A DNA stretch of 64,000 nt from Sneathiella sp. HT1-7 (GCF_020731145.1 NZ_JAJFZN010000004.1:124001-188000); one strand, 5' to 3'; shown: positions 7,439-16,873, counted from the stretch's first letter. Translations and numbers: made by a program. Notes: generated by a model from the sequence alone, not told the origin.

Positions 7439-8497
7439 ATGGCTGATTTATGGGACAATCCGATGGAAACCGACGGCTTCGAGTTTGTCGAATATGCCGC
7501 GCCGGACCCAGAGGCTTTGGGCAATCTTTTTATCTCCATGGGCTTTCGCCCTGTGGCAAAACATCGCTCCAAGGATGTGACACTTTATCGGCAGGGGGAC
7601 GTGAACTTTATTGTAAATGCTGAGCCCGATAGCTTCGCGCAGTCCTTCGCGCGCATCCATGGGCCATGTGCTTGCGCGATGGCATTCCGGGTAAAAGATG
7701 CCGCAAAGGCAATTAAAAAAGCGGAGGAACTCGGCGCTTGGGTCGTGCCGTCAGATGCGGGTCCTATGGAACTCAATATCCCAGCCATTAAAGGGATCGG
7801 GGATTCGCTTATTTATCTCGTGGATCGGTATGGCGATAAAGGCTCAATCTATGATGTTGATTTTTTGCCTATCGAGGGAGAGGAGCGTCATCCTGTGGGG
7901 ACGGGCCTCACCTATATTGATCACCTGACCCACAATGTGCATCGTGGACGAATGAGCGAATGGTCGGAATTCTATGAACGGCTCTTTAATTTCAAGGAAA
8001 TTCGTTATTTTGATATCGAAGGCAAACTCACCGGCCTTAAAAGCAAAGCGATGACGAGCCCCTGTGGCAAGATCCGCATCCCCATCAATGAGAGTTCCGA
8101 TGACAAATCGCAGATCCAGGAATATCTTAACGCCTATCATGGCGAAGGGATCCAACATATCGCACTTGGTACCGATGATATCTATGCAACGGTCAAATCC
8201 ATGCGGGAGACGGGAGCGCAGTTCCAGAGCACGCCCGATACATATTTCGAGCAAATCGAAGAGCGCGTAAAGGATCATGGGGAGGATGTCGCAACGTTAA
8301 AGGAACTGCAAATCCTCGTCGATGGGGCGCCGACCGAAGGGCAGGGGCTGCTTCTGCAAATATTCACCCAGAATGTCATCGGCCCGATTTTCTTCGAGTT
8401 TATCCAGCGAAAAGGCAATGAAGGTTTCGGGGAGGGGAACTTCCAGGCACTTTTCGAATCAATAGAACTCGATCAAATCAGGCGCGGCGTCATTTAG
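7439..8497 (+). CDS. hpd: 4-hydroxyphenylpyruvate dioxygenase
   Basis: 352 residues, usual for bacterial HPPD. It converts 4-hydroxyphenylpyruvate to homogentisate in tyrosine catabolism, using Fe(II) and O2. Two VOC-type halves are present. The three iron ligands can be placed: His in YIDHLTHNV (about residue 161), His in GIQHIAL (about 240) and Glu in FFEFIQR (about 319). The C-terminal GNFQALFESIELDQIRRG is also a family signature. A ribosome site CCGGAGGG precedes the ATG. Homogentisate dioxygenase and later enzymes are not in the window, so the gene is isolated from the rest of the pathway. The adjacent MarR gene and palindrome point to induction by tyrosine metabolites. Confidence 0.95.
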   Translation: MADLWDNPMETDGFEFVEYAAPDPEALGNLFISMGFRPVAKHRSKDVTLYRQGDVNFIVNAEPDSFAQSFARIHGPCACAMAFRVKDAAKAIKKAEELGAWVVPSDAGPMELNIPAIKGIGDSLIYLVDRYGDKGSIYDVDFLPIEGEERHPVGTGLTYIDHLTHNVHRGRMSEWSEFYERLFNFKEIRYFDIEGKLTGLKSKAMTSPCGKIRIPINESSDDKSQIQEYLNAYHGEGIQHIALGTDDIYATVKSMRETGAQFQSTPDTYFEQIEERVKDHGEDVATLKELQILVDGAPTEGQGLLLQIFTQNVIGPIFFEFIQRKGNEGFGEGNFQALFESIELDQIRRGVI

Positions 8498-8507
8498 CGC
8501 GATAAGA

Positions 8508-9293
8508 TCAGGAATCATTTTGGGCGGCGAGAGCAGCCGTTTCCCGCGCCGCCGAAATAAGGGCTTGCATTTGCTCCGTGGAGACAACGCCGGGAATAAA
8601 TTCATCGCCGATGATAAAGGCCGGCGTGCCGCTGATCCCTAACTGCTTGGCGAGAGCATAGTTTTTCTCCACAACCTCGCGTACAGAGTCTTGTTTCATG
8701 TCAGCCTCAAGCTTTTCCACATCAAGGCCCAAATCGCCGGCGATACTACGGATACGCTCAATCGTCACGCCACCTCGACTTTCCATCAACGCTGTATGAA
8801 ATTCGAGATACTTATCCTGCTCTAACGACGCAATGGCCGCCTGGGAGGCAAGGAAAGAATCCGCACCAAGGATCGGAAACTCCTTCAAAACCAGCCGAAC
8901 ATTGCCATCTTCCTCGACAGTTTTCATCAACGTCGGATATGCCTGCTTGCAGTACCCGCAGCGATAATCAAAAAATTCTACAATCGTTACATCACCATCG
9001 GGATTCCCGGCGACAAAGCTATGCCCATCCTCTTGTAAATCCGTTGCGAGCGAAGCAATCAGGCCCTGACGTTCCGTTGTGGCCGCCATCTCTTCTTGTT
9101 TGCTGAGTTCCGCAATTACTTCACGCAGAACCTGCGGGTTGGAGAGGAGATAGGCACGAACCCGGTTTCCAAATTCATCTTCCGACACTTCAGGTTTTGC
9201 CTGCACATAATGATAGGTGCCGAATGCAATCAACCCGACGAGGGCACAAAGTGAAAAAATGCTGAGGCTGCTGAGCTTCGATTTGCCGGACAT
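8508..9293 (-). CDS. DsbA/ScsC-family thiol-disulfide oxidoreductase, exported
   Basis: About 261 residues from the ATG at 9293; a TTG at 9335 is an unlikely upstream alternative. A signal anchor (IFSLCALVGLIAFGTYHYV) is followed by a helical N-terminal extension (about residues 35-90) as in ScsC/Com1-type proteins. The thioredoxin-like domain has the active-site CGYC in FFDYRCGYCKQ and the cis-proline loop GISGTPAF. It is expected to make or isomerise disulfides in periplasmic proteins. It converges with hpd with a 10-base gap. I recall DsbA-type genes close to aroQ in related genomes; here 4.4 kb of other genes intervene. Confidence 0.9.
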   Translation of the reverse strand: MSGKSKLSSLSIFSLCALVGLIAFGTYHYVQAKPEVSEDEFGNRVRAYLLSNPQVLREVIAELSKQEEMAATTERQGLIASLATDLQEDGHSFVAGNPDGDVTIVEFFDYRCGYCKQAYPTLMKTVEEDGNVRLVLKEFPILGADSFLASQAAIASLEQDKYLEFHTALMESRGGVTIERIRSIAGDLGLDVEKLEADMKQDSVREVVEKNYALAKQLGISGTPAFIIGDEFIPGVVSTEQMQALISAARETAALAAQNDS

Positions 9294-9526
9294 GGTATTG
9301 CTTTCATTGGGTTGTTTCTCGTTGAGTATGCGCAAGCGCCTGATAAAATCAAATAAACTTTACTGTGATCATAGTTGCGGAAATAAGATGCAGGACAATC
9401 CCAATGCAGATAAACACGATTGTGGATTTTCCAAACTATATTATAATCAAAAAATGGGAGAACTGCGCAATAACCCGTAAGATTGTAGAAGTATGCGCTT
9501 ATACTTTTGAGAGTTGGGGGTAGTTA

Positions 9527-9946
9527 ATGCTTAAAGAATTTAAAGAATTCGCCATGCGCGGTAATGTTGTCGACATGGCAGTCGGTATCATTATTGGTGC
9601 TGCATTTGGAACAATTGTAAAATCACTCGTTGCCGACGTCATCATGCCGCCAATTGGCATGCTTTTGGGTGGGGTCGATTTTACAGATTTCTTCATCACC
9701 CTCTCCGGCGGGACATATGAAACTCTTGCCGCGGCAAAAGAGGCCGGGGCGGTCACCCTGAATTACGGTGCTTTCATCAACACGGTGTTCAGTTTCATCA
9801 TCGTCGCGTTCGCGGTATTCCTCCTGATCAAGCAGATCAACCGCTTGACCCCGAAAGAAGAAGAGGCCCCAGCCGAACCCGCCGCACCGCCACGTGAAGA
9901 GGTTCTACTCGAAGAAATTCGTGATTTGCTGAAAAGCCAGAAATAA
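9527..9946 (+). CDS. mscL: large-conductance mechanosensitive channel
   Basis: 139 residues, typical MscL size. It opens under membrane tension and releases solutes during hypo-osmotic shock. Landmarks are the N-terminal helix [20 protein letters not shown], the first membrane helix [26 protein letters not shown], a periplasmic loop, the second helix [20 protein letters not shown], and a charged cytoplasmic helix ending in [11 protein letters not shown]. The ribosome site is TTGGGGGT. The gene is monocistronic and converges with the M48 protease gene across a perfect hairpin at 9955-9984. Confidence 0.97.
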   Translation: MLKEFKEFAMRGNVVDMAVGIIIGAAFGTIVKSLVADVIMPPIGMLLGGVDFTDFFITLSGGTYETLAAAKEAGAVTLNYGAFINTVFSFIIVAFAVFLLIKQINRLTPKEEEAPAEPAAPPREEVLLEEIRDLLKSQK

Positions 9947-9954
9947 CCATTCCG

Positions 9955-9984
9955 GGCGTCACGGGTTACTGCTTCCGTGACGCC
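9955..9984. terminator. perfect 10-bp hairpin between convergent mscL and M48 genes
   Basis: GGCGTCACGG (9955-9964) and CCGTGACGCC (9975-9984) pair perfectly around a 10-base loop. The stop codon of the M48 gene lies inside the loop. There is no real T-run on either side, so it may act as a weak bidirectional terminator or as an mRNA 3'-end stabiliser. Confidence 0.55.
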
Positions 9985-11315
9985 TGATTTGCATAGGTGA
10001 TGATATCGTCCAGCCGAAGGTAGGACGGACTGCCAAGCTTAAAGAAATCCTGTGCCCGCTTGGCATAAAATATAGCCTTTTGGTTATTTCCCTCGAGCAA
10101 TGAACGTTCCGCGCTCGCCAGAGACAACATTCCTGTATCACCGGTTCTGCTATAGGCAGTGGCAAGTTGGTCCCAGGTATTCCCATTATTTGGATCGAGT
10201 GAGAGACTGTCGTTTAGAACGATAATGGCCCTCTCTGAATCCCGTAAATCTCCCGTCGCGTTCAGGACAGTCCCATACATTGTCAGGATCAAGGGCTCGT
10301 TCGGCGCGAGAGTAATTGCTGTCTCAAGAGAGGGAAGAGCCCCCAGAATATCTGCATTTTCATAGAGTGCCTGACCCTTTAACTCATGAAAATAAGGATC
10401 AGCAGGATATTCTGCGATCAGACTATCAATCTCCTTCATTGCCTTTGGCAAATCTGGATATTTGAAGAAACCAATGGCCCGCGCATAGCGGGCTTCAACG
10501 CTGTTATCATTCACCGGGTATTTCTTCAATGTCTTGGCAAGCGGACGCGTATAGCCATAGAGCTTTGCCTGCATCTTTTTTAGGGCAATGATGTCGATAT
10601 CACTCGCCGGAATGTTCTTATATGGTGATCCGTCAACGCGCTGGGCGAGCGCGGATACGCGCTCACTGCTGACTGGATGGCTCCGGTAGTAGGAGGAAAT
10701 GGTCGTTTGGGGCTGATATTGATCCTTGCCGATGATTTCCAGAAACTCCACCATGCCGCGGCCCGATTGACCCGTCCGGTTGAGATAGGTGATGGCCGCC
10801 TGATCTGCGGAGCTTTCCTGCGTCCGGCTATAACTAAGGAAGGATTTGGTTGCCGCATCCTGAGAGCCAAGCACCACTGCTGCGCCAGCCTCGCCACCAC
10901 CCGCTACCATGGCAGCAACGCCAAGGATCATACCGACAATGCTCTTTACGTTCGCATTGGCAAGCGCATCACGCGTGCGCGCCAGATGACCACCCGCAAT
11001 ATGGCCCGTTTCATGGGCAATTACGCCTTTAAGCTGGCCTGGAGTTTCAACCCGCTCCAACAGACCGCGATATATGAACAACCGCTGTCCGCCCGCGACA
11101 AAAGCATTGAGATCATCGCTGTTGATGATATAAATTTCCACATCATCGCCATTCAGCCCTGCCGCCTTGAACAGAGGCCTTGCGTAAGCGCGAAGGGTAT
11201 GTTCAATTTCTGCGTCACGAATAAAGGAAGGGGCCGTCTGTTTGGCAGCAGCGCTCCCCAAAGACAGTAACAGGACCAAGAATATGGATACCGGCGTTAA
11301 TATACGTTTGATCAA
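9966..11315 (-). CDS. M48 metalloprotease with TPR tail (BepA-like), exported
   Basis: About 449 residues. No ATG start exists. TTG at 11315 is preferred because AAGGA lies 8 bases upstream; TTG at 11321 is possible. A signal peptide (ILTPVSIFLVLLLSLGSAAA) precedes an M48 peptidase domain with zinc motif HETGH (about residue 100) and a later Glu in ESSADQAA. The C-terminal half carries TPR-like repeats (about 260-430). The architecture matches BepA, a periplasmic protease and chaperone that checks outer-membrane protein assembly, especially LptD. It diverges from the gamma-glutamyltransferase-like gene. Confidence 0.92.
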   Translation of the reverse strand: MIKRILTPVSIFLVLLLSLGSAAAKQTAPSFIRDAEIEHTLRAYARPLFKAAGLNGDDVEIYIINSDDLNAFVAGGQRLFIYRGLLERVETPGQLKGVIAHETGHIAGGHLARTRDALANANVKSIVGMILGVAAMVAGGGEAGAAVVLGSQDAATKSFLSYSRTQESSADQAAITYLNRTGQSGRGMVEFLEIIGKDQYQPQTTISSYYRSHPVSSERVSALAQRVDGSPYKNIPASDIDIIALKKMQAKLYGYTRPLAKTLKKYPVNDNSVEARYARAIGFFKYPDLPKAMKEIDSLIAEYPADPYFHELKGQALYENADILGALPSLETAITLAPNEPLILTMYGTVLNATGDLRDSERAIIVLNDSLSLDPNNGNTWDQLATAYSRTGDTGMLSLASAERSLLEGNNQKAIFYAKRAQDFFKLGSPSYLRLDDIITYANQASRKQ

Positions 11316-12819
11316 GAACAAATTCCTTTTATCACTCCCTAAAACTAGGAACTGGGGAGACGTCCGTCAATGGAAGGTTCGCCTATTATCACTCGCCTGT
11401 CTTGCTCCTCTCACCCTCAGCGCCTGCGGCGGCCCGAGTGTCCCGCTTGGCGAAATTGGTAATGTTGAGGGAAATCTTGGTGGCGCGGCCTCCGATGAAC
11501 CACGCGCGACCCTTGTTGCGGAGGATATCCTTTCCTCTGGCGGCACCGCGGCGGATGCGGCAACTGCGCTTTATTTCACCCTTGCTGTGACCTATCCAAT
11601 TGCTGCATCCCTTGGTGGTGGCGGGGAATGTATTGTCTATGACACCAAAACGAACAAACTTGAAAATCTGCAGTTTTTCAACCGCGCGCCCGCCGAAGGC
11701 GGATCCATCGCCATTCCCGGCAACATCCGTGGCATGGCGGCATTGCAGGCGCGCTACGGAAACCTTGAATGGTCTCAGCTTCTGGCTCCCGCAGAACAGA
11801 TTGCCAATTTCGGCCAACCTCTTTCGCGTGCGCAGCATATGGCGATGGTCCTGAATAAGGATCAACTCCTCCTCGACTATAATATCCAGAGTATTTTCAT
11901 GGATAAAGATGGAGAGTTTGTGGCGGAGGGCACTAAAATTCGACAAATCCGCCTCGCCAGCCTGATATCGGCCCTGCGTAGTGAAGGCGGGGCCTCCTTC
12001 TACAGCGGCAACTGGGCTCGGACATTTAGCGCGGATGCGCTTGAGGCTGGCGGCAAAATTACCCCGTCTGACATGCTGAACTTCAAACCGGTCTGGCAGG
12101 AGGCGCAAAGCTTCCGCGTCGGGAATAACATGGCCGGCGTTTCTGCCAGCCCGTCTGGCGACATATATCGCAAGCTTTGGAAGTTGCTTTTTGACGGCAA
12201 AGGCATTCTTGGGATCGATGTTAAAATTCCCCAGGTCGAGATTGCCAAGGCCACGGCGGCTGTCTTCTCAGAAATTTCTGCCATTTCTCCCTTTATCAAC
12301 CATGGCACCACCTCATTTGTCACAACGGATAACCGTGGCGGGGCAGTAGCATGTGTTGTTGGCCTCGGGCGCCCATTTGGAGGGGGTCAGATGGGCGACA
12401 TAACCGGTATAGTCATGGCCGGGAACCAACCGCCAGAAAACAGGGAGTTTACGGCCTCTCCAATTCTAATTGCAAACATTCCGAACAAGGATTTTTACTA
12501 TGCCGGGGCGGCAACGGGTGGAGCTGCGGCAACGGTTGCCTCCGTTTCTACAGCACTGAATATCTTTGCCCAGGGCGGCAATCTCGAACCTGCAATAGAC
12601 GAAGCGCGCCTTTTCACTATGGGAAACCAGCTTCCGCTCCTGTATGAAACCTCTATGGCGCCGGAAAATATTAACAGCCTAAAGGCCGAATTCCCTGTCA
12701 TGGTGGAGGTTGACCGGCTGGCTGCGGTCAACGCCATCTACTGTCGGGATGGGAAAGTCCCGAATTGCATCTCCCGACATGATCCGCGTGGCTACGGCCT
12801 GTCCCTTATCGAGAACTGA
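11284..12819 (+). CDS. gamma-glutamyltransferase-like lipoprotein; start probably disrupted
   Basis: The core from about 11450 onward resembles the gamma-glutamyltransferase family: SGGTAADAATALYFTLAVTYP, LGGGGECIVYD, PGNIRGMAALQARYG, and an internal HGTTSFVTTD that corresponds to the autoprocessing threonine of this Ntn-hydrolase family. The open frame contains VRLLSLACLAPLTLSACGG, a textbook lipobox, but has no suitable start codon near it. The ATG at 11284 and TTGs at 11242 and 11308 would leave a very long N-region and would run back over the divergent M48 gene. A good ribosome site (GGGGAG, 11354-11359) sits before an ATG at 11370 that is out of frame by one base. Removing the G at 11373 would give MKVRLLSLACLAP in frame. 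Sequence error or real frameshift are both possible. Confidence 0.8.
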   Translation: MDTGVNIRLIKNKFLLSLPKTRNWGDVRQWKVRLLSLACLAPLTLSACGGPSVPLGEIGNVEGNLGGAASDEPRATLVAEDILSSGGTAADAATALYFTLAVTYPIAASLGGGGECIVYDTKTNKLENLQFFNRAPAEGGSIAIPGNIRGMAALQARYGNLEWSQLLAPAEQIANFGQPLSRAQHMAMVLNKDQLLLDYNIQSIFMDKDGEFVAEGTKIRQIRLASLISALRSEGGASFYSGNWARTFSADALEAGGKITPSDMLNFKPVWQEAQSFRVGNNMAGVSASPSGDIYRKLWKLLFDGKGILGIDVKIPQVEIAKATAAVFSEISAISPFINHGTTSFVTTDNRGGAVACVVGLGRPFGGGQMGDITGIVMAGNQPPENREFTASPILIANIPNKDFYYAGAATGGAAATVASVSTALNIFAQGGNLEPAIDEARLFTMGNQLPLLYETSMAPENINSLKAEFPVMVEVDRLAAVNAIYCRDGKVPNCISRHDPRGYGLSLIEN

Positions 12820-12836
12820 TATCCAAAGGAAGAAAC

Positions 12837-13997
12837 ATGTCCAGCAAGACGGGCCGGGAAATCAGCCCTTTTATCGCTATGGAAGTTTTGAAAGCAGCAA
12901 ACCTGCGAGAGCAAAACGGCGGCGAGGTCTTTCATATGGAAGTGGGGCAACCAGGAACGCCCGCGCCATCTAAAGTATTGGCCGCGGCTAAGGACGCCCT
13001 TGATAACAAACAGATCGGCTATACGGATGCTCTCGGCATAGCGCCATTGCGCGAAGCTATTGCGCGGCACTACAAGGATTTCTATGGCGTGAATATCCCG
13101 AAGGAACGGGTTGTCGTCACCACTGGGTCCTCAGGTGGATTTCTATTGTCTTTTCTCTCAGCATTTGAGAAGGGGGACGGCATCGTCCTCGCGGAGCCGG
13201 GTTATCCCGCCTATCGCAATATCCTGACGTCTCTGGATCTCGTGCCGGTCGGCTTGCCCTGTCACTCGGAAACAAATTTTCAGCCAACGCCAGAATTGAT
13301 TGACACAGTGTCGGAGCCGATTGCCGGATTGTTGGTTGCCAGTCCATCAAATCCCACGGGCACCATGATCAAGCGGGATGAATTGGCCGCGCTTGTTGAG
13401 TATTGCGCGAGCCGAGATCTGCAATTTATCTCTGACGAGATATATCACGGCATCACCTATGATACGCCCGCCACGACAGCACTGGAATTGACGGACGAAG
13501 CAATCATCATCAACTCCTTCTCAAAGTATTTTTCCATGACCGGCTGGCGTTTGGGCTGGATGATCGTGCCCGAACGAATGATCAGTACAATAGAAAAGCT
13601 GGCACAGAATATCTTCATCTCACCGCCCGCGCTCAGTCAGTATGCGGCCGTTGCCGCGTTCGACTGTATTGACGAGATGGAGGAGAATGTCCGGGGCTAT
13701 GCCCGTAATCGTGAAATTCTGCTGCGGGAGTTACCTAAACTCGGGCTCACGCGGCTGGCTGCCGCCGATGGTGCGTTCTATGTCTATGCAGACGTGCGTG
13801 ATTACACCAATGATTCCGTGGCGTTCTGTCAAAAAATGCTCGACGAGACGGGAGTTGCGGCAACCCCGGGCCTTGATTTCGACCCGCATCGCGGCAACGG
13901 CTATGTCCGCTTTTCCTTCGCCGGGCCAACCGCCACAATTGAGAAGGTGATAGAGAGCCTTAAAAACTGGTCCGGCATAAAAAAAGGGAGCCATTAA
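12837..13997 (+). CDS. class I/II PLP-dependent aminotransferase
   Basis: 386 residues. Fold-type I aminotransferase motifs are in order: MEVGQPGTPAP near the N-terminus, TTGSSGGFLL, LAEPGYPAYRN, ASPSNPTGT, SDEIYHGITY, and the PLP-lysine segment SFSKYFSMTGWRLGW (Lys near residue 228). The C-terminal NGYVRFSFAG arginine would bind the substrate carboxylate. The substrate cannot be read from sequence; aspartate, alanine or aromatic amino acids are all possible for this subgroup. AAAGGAAG precedes the ATG, 17 bases after the gamma-glutamyltransferase-like gene, so the two are probably co-transcribed. The stop codon sits in the loop of the terminator at 13979-14010. Confidence 0.92.
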   Translation: MSSKTGREISPFIAMEVLKAANLREQNGGEVFHMEVGQPGTPAPSKVLAAAKDALDNKQIGYTDALGIAPLREAIARHYKDFYGVNIPKERVVVTTGSSGGFLLSFLSAFEKGDGIVLAEPGYPAYRNILTSLDLVPVGLPCHSETNFQPTPELIDTVSEPIAGLLVASPSNPTGTMIKRDELAALVEYCASRDLQFISDEIYHGITYDTPATTALELTDEAIIINSFSKYFSMTGWRLGWMIVPERMISTIEKLAQNIFISPPALSQYAAVAAFDCIDEMEENVRGYARNREILLRELPKLGLTRLAAADGAFYVYADVRDYTNDSVAFCQKMLDETGVAATPGLDFDPHRGNGYVRFSFAGPTATIEKVIESLKNWSGIKKGSH

Positions 13998-14010
13998 GCT
14001 CCCTTTTTCT
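13979..14010. terminator. bidirectional rho-independent terminator between aminotransferase and rne
   Basis: AAAAAGGGAGC (13981-13991) pairs perfectly with GCTCCCTTTTT (13998-14008) around a 6-base loop that contains the aminotransferase stop codon. A T-run follows on the plus strand and an A-run precedes it, so it can terminate both the aminotransferase and the converging rne transcript. Confidence 0.92.
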
Positions 14011-14031
14011 TAGTCTATATTTTAATAAAAC

Positions 14032-16644
14032 CTAGCCGCGCCGCCACCAACCGCTGCGCTTGGGCTTCTTTTCCACCACAGCTTCTTCCGATGCCTGCTC
14101 ATTCACCAAAGTAACCGATACCGGCTTTTCGGCAACTTCCGGTTCATGGGTTTCGGTTGGGGCAGGGGCTACGGGTTCAGACGGGGCTTCCATAGCGACG
14201 GCTGCCTCAGTTGGCTCAGCCACAGCTGTTGTTGGTTCTTCATCTTTTTTGGCGGTCCGGCGTCGGCGTACAGGTGCTTTCTTCGGTTTATCCGCCTGTT
14301 CAGAAGTCTCTTCAGAAGACGTTTCCGCAGTCTCGCTTGATGCACTTGCGACTGCTTCGATATCAGCCTTTGGCTTACGACGAGAGCGACGTGGTTTCTT
14401 CTGCGTCTCTTCAGATACTTCCGCCGTGTCTGACTGTGTCGCCATTTCAGCTACATCGGTCGAGTCCGCTGTGGTCTCGTCCGTTACAGTGATTGGAATG
14501 ACAACCGCTTCGGCGCCTTCTGAGTTTGAACTATCTTCGCCCGCACTGTTATCCTGCGTTTGCTGATCATCTGAGGAAGCGTTGCGCGAGCGCCGACGGC
14601 CACCACGTTTACCGCGGCGACGGCGTTTAGGCTCACCACTCTCGCTTTCGTCTTCACCGCCCGTAGGCTGGCTCTCACTTGACTGCTCTTCGGTATTCGC
14701 TTCCTGCGGAGCATTCTCATCGCGCGGCTTCCTCCGACGACGGCGACGACGGCGTTTTGGCGCCGCGCCATCCTCATCCCCATTTGACTCGACTGCGGAT
14801 TGCTCGGTTTCTTCTTCCTCAATGTTGCCTGTGTACGCAGTTGTCACTTCGCGGGTGACAGGCGTCAGATCGCCCGGTTTTCCTTTTTCCCGGTCAATCT
14901 TATAGTCATTCATATTGGATGTCGGGTCGGCGACAATCAGAATTGTCATGCCATAGAGATTTTCAAGTTCCTGAATGACGGCGCGCTTCTGGTTAAGCAG
15001 GAAGATCGCTACATCCGTATGAACAGCAACGGTAATTTTCGCGCTTCTCTCGCGGACACCTTCTTCTTCGAGAGTACGGATAATCAGAAGTGCCGTCGAC
15101 TCGATGGAACGGACAAAACCCGAACCACCGCAGGTGTGGCACATGGTCGTACTGGTTTCCAGGAAGCTCGGACGGAGTCGCTGACGTGACATTTCCATCA
15201 GACCAAAGGGACTGATCCGTCCCACCTGAATTCGTGCACGATCAGATTTAAGGCAATCCTTCATCCGTCGTTCCACCGCACGGTTATTGCGGTTGTCATC
15301 CATGTCGATGAAGTCAATGACGATCAGACCGGCAAGGTCGCGCAGGCGTAATTGCCGAGCGATTTCTTCTGCAGCTTCCAGATTGGTTTTCGTTGCCGTA
15401 TCCTCGACATTGCGCTCCCGCGTGGCCTTGCCGGAGTTGACGTCAATGGAAACAAGCGCTTCCGTCGGATTTATAACAATATAACCGCCGGATTTAAGCT
15501 GTACTTCCGGATGATACATGGAGGCAAACTGCTGTTCCACCTGGAACCGATGAAAGAGGGGAATCTTGTCCTTGTATGGTTGGACCTTCTTTGCATGGCT
15601 CGGCATCAGCTTGCGCATGAAGTCCTTCGCCACCTTATAGCCCTCGTCACCCTCAACCAGAACTTCGCTGACCTCCTTGTCGTACAGGTCACGGATACTC
15701 CGCTTGATCAGGTTCGCTTCTTCATAGACGCAGTAAGGCGCAATGGATTTAAGCGTCAACTCCCGGATATCATCCCAGAGGCGCATCAGGAATTCGTAAT
15801 CGCGCTTGATTTCGACCTTGGTCCGGCTAAGCCCCGCTGTACGGATAATGACGCCAATACCTTCGGGCACTTCGAGTTCGTTCGCGATTTTTTTGAGTCG
15901 CTTACGATCGGCAGGGTTGCTGATCTTGCGGCTGATTCCGCCACCACGACCCGTATTCGGCATCAGCACACTGTATCGACCGGGCAGGGAGATATAAGTC
16001 GTAAGCGCCGCCCCCTTGTTGCCGCGCTCTTCCTTGACCACCTGCACCAGCAGGATCTGTCGACGCTTGATCACTTCCTGAATTTTATAATTGCGGCGCG
16101 GTTTTATAGCACGCCGATCATCGACATCATCCTCACCGCCGAGATTCTCGACAACATCATCGTCATCGTTATCGACAATTTCCAGATCACCGCCCGTGTC
16201 ATCGGCATCGTCGACAACACCTTCTTCATCATCCGGGGCGGAGGCTTCCACCATCGCTTCGGTGTCGTCTCCATCATCTTTGGAGTCGATTGCTGTTGTT
16301 TCATCCGCAGCGGACCCGTCAATCTCTGCATCTTCCAGGTCGCTTGCTTCCCGTTCAGCCGCAGCTTCCTGTTCAATCAGGACCTCGCGGTCAGAAATCG
16401 GCACCTGGTAATAATCGGGATGGATTTCATTGAAGGGGAGGAAGCCGTGGCGATTGCCGCCATATTCGACAAAGGCTGCCTGAAGAGAGGGCTCTACTCT
16501 TGTTACTTTTGCAAGATAGATATTGCCTTTGAGTTGTTTTCTTGACGCCGTCTCGTAATCAAATTCTTCGAGACGGGTACCTCTAACTATTACGACGCGT
16601 GTCTCCTCTTCATGAGACGCGTCGATCAGCATGCGCGTAGCCAT
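14032..16644 (-). CDS. rne: ribonuclease E/G
   Basis: 870 residues. It is the endonuclease that starts mRNA decay and processes rRNA and tRNA, and scaffolds the degradosome. The N-terminus MATRMLIDASHEEETRVVIV leads into an S1 RNA-binding domain (about 37-230) interrupted by a very acidic insert (about 93-180, many Asp/Glu). The DNase-I-like catalytic part has DVNSGK and VIDFIDM, whose aspartates bind the metal. The zinc link is CHTCGG. The C-terminal third (about 580-870) is low-complexity, alternating arginine clusters with acidic runs, and ends in SGWWRRG. A terminal Gly-Trp-Trp is the known PNPase-docking motif in Caulobacter RNase E. GGAG stands before the ATG. Confidence 0.96.
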   Translation of the reverse strand: MATRMLIDASHEEETRVVIVRGTRLEEFDYETASRKQLKGNIYLAKVTRVEPSLQAAFVEYGGNRHGFLPFNEIHPDYYQVPISDREVLIEQEAAAEREASDLEDAEIDGSAADETTAIDSKDDGDDTEAMVEASAPDDEEGVVDDADDTGGDLEIVDNDDDDVVENLGGEDDVDDRRAIKPRRNYKIQEVIKRRQILLVQVVKEERGNKGAALTTYISLPGRYSVLMPNTGRGGGISRKISNPADRKRLKKIANELEVPEGIGVIIRTAGLSRTKVEIKRDYEFLMRLWDDIRELTLKSIAPYCVYEEANLIKRSIRDLYDKEVSEVLVEGDEGYKVAKDFMRKLMPSHAKKVQPYKDKIPLFHRFQVEQQFASMYHPEVQLKSGGYIVINPTEALVSIDVNSGKATRERNVEDTATKTNLEAAEEIARQLRLRDLAGLIVIDFIDMDDNRNNRAVERRMKDCLKSDRARIQVGRISPFGLMEMSRQRLRPSFLETSTTMCHTCGGSGFVRSIESTALLIIRTLEEEGVRERSAKITVAVHTDVAIFLLNQKRAVIQELENLYGMTILIVADPTSNMNDYKIDREKGKPGDLTPVTREVTTAYTGNIEEEETEQSAVESNGDEDGAAPKRRRRRRRRKPRDENAPQEANTEEQSSESQPTGGEDESESGEPKRRRRGKRGGRRRSRNASSDDQQTQDNSAGEDSSNSEGAEAVVIPITVTDETTADSTDVAEMATQSDTAEVSEETQKKPRRSRRKPKADIEAVASASSETAETSSEETSEQADKPKKAPVRRRRTAKKDEEPTTAVAEPTEAAVAMEAPSEPVAPAPTETHEPEVAEKPVSVTLVNEQASEEAVVEKKPKRSGWWRRG

Positions 16645-16873
16645 ACTTAAGCTCCGTGACTGGACACCCTCTCTATGAGAAAAAGAGCATCAGCCTATTT
16701 TTATGGAAATCGTCGGCGCCGCGTTCTTTAAAAAACGTTTTCCAAACCTGCCAACTGGTCCGGCTTGGGTCTTTGGCTGCCATAACCTGCGCTCGACATT
16801 GAGATCAGGAACGATTTCTGTTTCACCTATTTTCTCTGCATTGTCTTAAGCGCTGTCATCAGACGCTCCGGGG

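Noticed and set aside
9388-9480. 30-codon frame before mscL
   Set aside because: No ribosome site, weak composition and no family; more likely leader or promoter DNA of mscL and the DsbA gene.
11389-12108. 239-residue frame antisense to the gamma-glutamyltransferase-like gene
   Set aside because: Shadow frame; the plus-strand protein has family motifs along its whole length.
15352-16545. 397-residue frame antisense to rne
   Set aside because: Shadow of the strong rne reading frame, with low-complexity Ile/Asp/Val composition mirroring its acidic insert; no family features.
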